The position numbers and the translations under genes were made by a program. The notes beneath the pieces are model-generated. The model saw nothing but the letters and a program-made list of their open reading frames with translations, searched no databases and had not been told where the DNA came from. A DNA stretch of 64,000 nucleotides, from positions 14,765 through 78,764 of the forward strand of contig JAVBLR010000013.1 of NCBI GenBank assembly GCA_031553395.1, written 5' to 3'. Each line of letters begins with the position of its first letter. Within the stretch, counting starts at the first letter, position 1. The DNA comes from WRGA01 sp031553395 (lineage in GTDB: Bacteria > Bacteroidota > Bacteroidia > Bacteroidales > WRGA01). Positions 60,415 to 64,000 of this stretch are shown here, one piece after another.

Positions 60415-61437
60415 TTATTCGAAAATAGTTGAATAATATTTTTTACTTTTTAAGTAATAATCAACCAATATGCTTTTTGGATAGATTTCAGTAATAACAT
60501 TATTCTTCGTTTGTAACATATTTTCGGAACGAATTTTTTTATATTCAGATATCATCTTTTTAAAATCCTTTTTTGCTTTGAAAACAGCTTTTGCATTGGC
60601 TATATTTCCCTTTAAAATAAAAGAAACAGCAGCAAGAAAATCTGATAGATAACGAATTTTTAATACATGAAACAAATCTTTTTCGGGAAGATTTTTATAA
60701 ATCATCAATAAATTGTTACGAAAATTCAGGTATGTTTTTTGCGGACTTTCGACATTTAATGTTGCAGCACCAACGTGATAAACAACACTTTGTGGAAAAC
60801 AAACAATTCTTTTTCCTCTTGATTTCAACCGCCAACACAAATCGATTTCTTCCATGTGCGCAAAAAAATTGGAATCAAAACCACCTGTAGATTTAAAATC
60901 ATTTAAACGAATAAATAAACAAGCTCCGCTTGCCCACAAAATATCAATAATGTCGTCATATTGATGATTGTCTTTTTCTACAGTATTCAGAATCCTTCCA
61001 CGGCAAAACGGATATCCGTATTTATCCAAAAATCCGCCGCAAGCACCTGCGTATTCGAAAAATTGTTTGTTGCGTTGAGAAAGTATTTTTGGTTGACAAG
61101 CTGTTACTTCCGGATTTTTATCCATATACTCAATAACAGGAACAAGCCAATTTTCGGTAACTTCTACATCCGAATTAAGCAATATAACATATTCATTTTC
61201 AATCTGATTTAAAGCTTTATTATATCCTTCGGCAAAACCATAATTTTTATCCAATGCGATAATTTCTACCTGTGGAAAATTGGTTTGCAAAAAAGCAATG
61301 GAGTCATCAGTAGAATAATTGTCAGCAACTATTATTCTGGCTGTGTTAATATCAGTATAGAATAAAATTGTCGACAAAAATTTTTCCAACAAAGATTTAC
61401 CATTCCAATTAAGTATAACAACTGCTGCTTTTTGCAT
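60415..61437 (-). CDS. Family 2 glycosyltransferase
   Basis: 340 residues, inverting GT2. N-terminal nucleotide-sugar fold VVILNWNGKSLLEKFLSTI, then IIVADNYSTDDSIAFLQTNF, YGFAEGYNKALNQI, the metal DVEV motif in ILLNSDVEVTENW, and the acceptor region FFAHMEEIDLCWRLKSRGKR. The C-terminal helices (LNFRNNLLMIYKNLP, RYLSDFLAAVSFIL) are common in GT2 enzymes acting on lipid-linked or rhamnosyl acceptors. Next to an LpxL-like acyltransferase gene, so it may work on lipopolysaccharide; specificity unknown. Confidence 0.9.
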   Translation of the reverse strand: MQKAAVVILNWNGKSLLEKFLSTILFYTDINTARIIVADNYSTDDSIAFLQTNFPQVEIIALDKNYGFAEGYNKALNQIENEYVILLNSDVEVTENWLVPVIEYMDKNPEVTACQPKILSQRNKQFFEYAGACGGFLDKYGYPFCRGRILNTVEKDNHQYDDIIDILWASGACLFIRLNDFKSTGGFDSNFFAHMEEIDLCWRLKSRGKRIVCFPQSVVYHVGAATLNVESPQKTYLNFRNNLLMIYKNLPEKDLFHVLKIRYLSDFLAAVSFILKGNIANAKAVFKAKKDFKKMISEYKKIRSENMLQTKNNVITEIYPKSILVDYYLKSKKYYSTIFE

Positions 61438-61457
61438 ATAATAATATTAATTTCGAA

Positions 61458-62330
61458 TTATAAATCCTTGCGTTTCCATCTTTTATGTGTCCACAACCAA
61501 TAGGCCGGATTACGCAAAATAGTTTTTTCCATTTCGCGGGCATACATTTCGGTAATTTCAAATTCGGCGCATTCTTTAGGATTATCCGTTATGGATATAA
61601 ATTCGGCTTCATAGTGTCCACGCCGAGGTTTTGAAACACCTAAAAACATAACGATAAAATCCGTTTGTTTGGCAATTCGTTCGTAACCTGTTATCATAGG
61701 TGTATTTTCCTGATTCAGGAATGTAGTGCGATAATGAATGTTGTCTCGGGTTGGACCTTGATCAGAAATAAATCCGATTATTGATTGTTGATTAGCCCGT
61801 TTCATTTTCACAATTTCCCGGAAAGTATTTTTCATAGTGATACTTTGTGAACCAAACCGTCCGCGGAGCTTCAACATTAACCGGTCAAAGGCTTTATTTC
61901 TTAATGGATGATAAATTTGTGCCGCAACAATATTTTTATTTAAACAAAGGCAGATAGAAGGCACCCATTCCCAATTTCCGTAATGTCCGATAAGCATAAT
62001 GCAAGACCTATCGTCGGACATGTGTTTATGCACCAAATCTATATTTTTGAAAACCATCCGTTTTTCCATTTCTTTATCCGAAATATGAGCCAATTTTATG
62101 GTTTCCACGATATAATCGCAAAAATGATGATAAAATTCCTTTTCTATTTTAGTAATTTCTTCTAACGGTTTTTCCGGGAAACAATCGGTTAAATTTTTCC
62201 GTACAACTTTTTTCCTGTATCCGACAATATGATATACTACATAAAAAAGAATATCCGAAAAAAAATAAAGAATTTTCCAAGGCAATAATGCATGTAAATA
62301 AGTGAAAATATACAATAAGTAATATGTCAT
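61458..62330 (-). CDS. LpxL/HtrB-like lipid acyltransferase
   Basis: 290 residues; membrane-bound lysophospholipid/lipid A acyltransferase family. N-terminal TM segment (YIFTYLHALLPWKILYFFSD), catalytic IGHYGNWEW near 118 (His and Glu), GFISDQGPTRDN near 196 and NTPMITGYERIAKQT. Probably adds a secondary acyl chain to lipid A, extending the lpxD-lpxA pathway seen earlier in the window. It lies 20 bases upstream of the glycosyltransferase gene in the same direction. Confidence 0.92.
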   Translation of the reverse strand: MTYYLLYIFTYLHALLPWKILYFFSDILFYVVYHIVGYRKKVVRKNLTDCFPEKPLEEITKIEKEFYHHFCDYIVETIKLAHISDKEMEKRMVFKNIDLVHKHMSDDRSCIMLIGHYGNWEWVPSICLCLNKNIVAAQIYHPLRNKAFDRLMLKLRGRFGSQSITMKNTFREIVKMKRANQQSIIGFISDQGPTRDNIHYRTTFLNQENTPMITGYERIAKQTDFIVMFLGVSKPRRGHYEAEFISITDNPKECAEFEITEMYAREMEKTILRNPAYWLWTHKRWKRKDL

Positions 62331-62351
62331 AATTTTTAGAATAGATAAATT

Positions 62352-63659
62352 TTATCCCAATAATGTATCCTTTTCTTCATTAAAATCCCCTAATACAATC
62401 TTCGATACTTTATTTACCAAGTTAGTATCATAAGGCCGTTCAACCTGAATATAATTTTCGGTAAACCCATGCATTTTTTTTCCCGATTTGGGTTCTTCGA
62501 AAATGACTTTCCGCTCTTTCCCAATTTGTGAAGTATAAAAATTCAATCGCTTTTCTTCCGATAAATCAAGCAAAGCCTTGCTTCTTTCCTTTTTTTCGGA
62601 AGATGTTACAACATGTTCGATTTTCAATGCTTGCGTGTTAGCCCGTTCGGAATAAGTAAATACGTGTAATTGAGAAATATCCAAATTTTTGACAAAATCA
62701 TACGATTGTTCAAAATATTCTCCCGTTTCGCCACGGGTACCAACAATAATATCTACACCGATAAAAGCATCAGGCATAGTTTGTTTTATTTTTTTCACTT
62801 TAGAAGCAAATAAATTCGTATCGTATTTGCGCTTCATTAATTTTAGCACTTCATCCGAGCCCGATTGCAACGGTAAATGAAAATGAGGGGCAAAACGTTT
62901 TGATTTTGCAACGAAATCAATGATTTCATCTGTCAATAAATTCGGCTCTATCGAAGAAATACGGTATCTTTCAATGCCTTCCACTTCATCCAATGCTTTT
63001 ACTAAATCAAAAAAAGATTCTCCCGTACTTTTTCCAAAATCGCCAACATTTACGCCGGTCAATACAATTTCCTTTCCACCCATTTCGGCACAGTTACGTG
63101 CTTGTTTTACCAAATCTTCAATTTTTCCGTTGCGGCTACGTCCGCGAGCCAATGGAATTGTACAATAAGTACAATAATAATCGCACCCATCTTGTACTTT
63201 CAGAAAATAGCGAGTTCGGTCGCCTTGTGAGCAGGAAGGCGAAAAAGTGGTAATATTTTTGATTGAAGTAACGGCGATATTACTTTTATCGTTGTGGTTT
63301 AATTCATTCAAATATAAAAGAATATCTTGCTTTTGACCTGATCCTAGTACCAAATCAACATGTTCAATTTCGGCAACTTCTTCAGGTTTTAATTGAGCAT
63401 AACATCCGGTAACGACTAAAAAAGCATCGGGATTTTCTTTATGTATTTTACGAATAGCTTGACGACATTTCTTATCGGCCAAATCAGTAACAGAACAGGT
63501 ATTAACTATACAAATATCTGCTTTTTCGCCTTTTTTCGCCTTACGGATTCCATTTTCGGCTAATAAGTTACCGATAGCAGAAGTTTCGGCAAAATTCAAT
63601 TTACAACCCAATGTATAATAAGCGGCAGTTTTGTTTTCAAAAATAGAAATATCGATCAT
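62352..63659 (-). CDS. mtaB: tRNA (N6-L-threonylcarbamoyladenosine(37)-C2)-methylthiotransferase MtaB
   Basis: 435 residues; radical-SAM enzyme that converts t6A to ms2t6A at tRNA position 37. N-terminal UPF0004 domain with cysteines in YYTLGCKLNFAE, NTCSVTDLADKKC and VTGCYAQLKPEE; radical SAM motif CDYYCTYCTIPLARGRSRNG near 152; C-terminal TRAM domain (EEPKSGKKMHGFTENYIQVE). Length and TLGCKLN lead-in separate it from MiaB. It heads the minus-strand run ending at 57785. Confidence 0.95.
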   Translation of the reverse strand: MIDISIFENKTAAYYTLGCKLNFAETSAIGNLLAENGIRKAKKGEKADICIVNTCSVTDLADKKCRQAIRKIHKENPDAFLVVTGCYAQLKPEEVAEIEHVDLVLGSGQKQDILLYLNELNHNDKSNIAVTSIKNITTFSPSCSQGDRTRYFLKVQDGCDYYCTYCTIPLARGRSRNGKIEDLVKQARNCAEMGGKEIVLTGVNVGDFGKSTGESFFDLVKALDEVEGIERYRISSIEPNLLTDEIIDFVAKSKRFAPHFHLPLQSGSDEVLKLMKRKYDTNLFASKVKKIKQTMPDAFIGVDIIVGTRGETGEYFEQSYDFVKNLDISQLHVFTYSERANTQALKIEHVVTSSEKKERSKALLDLSEEKRLNFYTSQIGKERKVIFEEPKSGKKMHGFTENYIQVERPYDTNLVNKVSKIVLGDFNEEKDTLLG

Positions 63660-63671
63660 TGCAAATTATGT

Positions 63672-63698
63672 TTTGGGGAATGTATTATTTTCCCCAAA
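63672..63698. other. Inverted repeat in the mtaB leader
   Basis: TTTGGGGAA (63672-63680) and TTTCCCCAAA (63688-63697) pair as a short stem around TGTATTATT, within the presumed 5' leader of mtaB (minus strand). Could influence translation, or be the end of a small element. Confidence 0.4.
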
Positions 63699-63716
63699 TT
63701 ATTTTCAAAATTATTA

Positions 63717-63724
63717 CAAAAGTA
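63717..63724 (-). promoter_or_regulatory. Candidate -7 box of mtaB
   Basis: Minus strand TACTTTTG, exact TAnnTTTG match, 58 bases before the mtaB start; the hairpin at 63672 lies in the leader. Confidence 0.4.
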
Positions 63725-63876
63725 TGCATAAGTGCTAACTTTTTATAATCATCAAAAATAACAACATAAATCCTAATTTATTTTTTAATATTTATTTTTT
63801 TAAAATAAATTAAAATTAACTATTAAAAATACTCGAATTAATCCTGTAAATTTATGTTTTAAGTAACTTTTCATAA

Positions 63877-64000
63877 TTAAGCAGCATAATGAGCATAGTT
63901 AATTCTCAACCCATTCCCGATCGCAGCCAGTGCTCTGTTAGTGGCATAGAAGAGCGTGTCAGCACAAACATAGTCTTGTGGTCTGAGCCATTTTCCTTTC
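63877..64000 (-). CDS. C-terminus of an unidentified protein, cut by the window edge
   Basis: Only the last 40 codons are present: the minus-strand frame ends ...RINYAHYAA-stop at 63877 and is open to the edge (RPQDYVCADTLFYATNRALA, AAIGNGLRINYAHYAA). The GC content is visibly higher (about half) than in all neighbours, which suggests recent transfer, for example a transposase or integrative-element gene. Not recognised; no start is visible. Confidence 0.55.
   Translation of the reverse strand, partial: KGKWLRPQDYVCADTLFYATNRALAAIGNGLRINYAHYAA

Overview
The window is about 36-38% GC chromosomal DNA from a member of the Bacteroidota, most likely an anaerobic Bacteroidales. The evidence is: many starts without a Shine-Dalgarno sequence but preceded by the Bacteroidota promoter box TAnnTTTG; an LpxC-FabZ fusion; DUF2795 and DUF4294 proteins; fused gamma/alpha 2-oxoacid:ferredoxin oxidoreductase; PorT-like outer-membrane barrels; and the Bacteroidota gene order mnmG-apt-uvrC-dtd. 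No rRNA, CRISPR array, complete insertion sequence or prophage was found. There is one tRNA, an initiator tRNA-Met.

Left part (1-21.5 kb): a truncated formate-tetrahydrofolate ligase, dGTPase, korAB, tRNA-fMet, a secreted unknown protein, a LytS-type histidine kinase with an unusual periplasmic thioredoxin-like half followed by its LytTR regulator (a 139-bp inverted-repeat element lies between them), an OmpA-type lipoprotein, a WG-repeat protein, frr, a GH28 pectin-type glycosidase, dusB with an overlapping barrel gene, and the lipid A block lpxD-lpxC/fabZ-lpxA.

Inositol-lipid block (21.7-26.9 kb, minus strand): PgpA-like phosphatase, GtrA-like membrane protein, CDP-alcohol phosphatidyltransferase, Aur1-like PAP2 enzyme, PlsC/GlsB-like acyltransferase and myo-inositol-phosphate synthase. 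Together they look like a pathway from glucose-6-phosphate to phosphatidylinositol and perhaps inositol sphingolipids. A 187-bp near-perfect palindrome splits the block in two.

Middle (27-35.7 kb): small membrane and barrel proteins, a YfcE-like phosphoesterase, DUF2795, cobalamin adenosyltransferase, a methyltransferase-like protein, DUF1232 and an L,D-transpeptidase-like lipoprotein. Then comes a 3.1-kb gene-free, very A-rich tract. Four perfect GTTCCACGTGGAAC palindromes, identical to the core of chromosomal parS sites, lie between 32.0 and 37.7 kb around this tract and mnmG/apt.

Right part (35.7-64 kb): mnmG-apt-uvrC-dtd, then a seven-gene HdrCBA-FlxDCBA cluster (predicted flavin-based electron-bifurcating NADH dehydrogenase/heterodisulfide-reductase-type complex), a barrel protein, and then mazG-like and deoC genes that I recall following dtd directly in other Bacteroidales. 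The cluster therefore looks like an island inside a conserved gene string. After this come a polyprenyl synthase, polA, DUF4294, a SpoU methyltransferase, nadA and a minus-strand run (DUF1287, upp, recX-prmC, GT2, LpxL-like acyltransferase, mtaB). The last 124 bases hold the C-terminus of an ORF with a more GC-rich, possibly foreign, composition.

The metabolic picture is a strict anaerobe using ferredoxin-linked 2-oxoacid oxidation, folate C1 metabolism, B12 salvage and an electron-bifurcating Flx-Hdr complex to balance NADH, ferredoxin and an unidentified disulfide. All family assignments come from reading motifs; no database search was possible.
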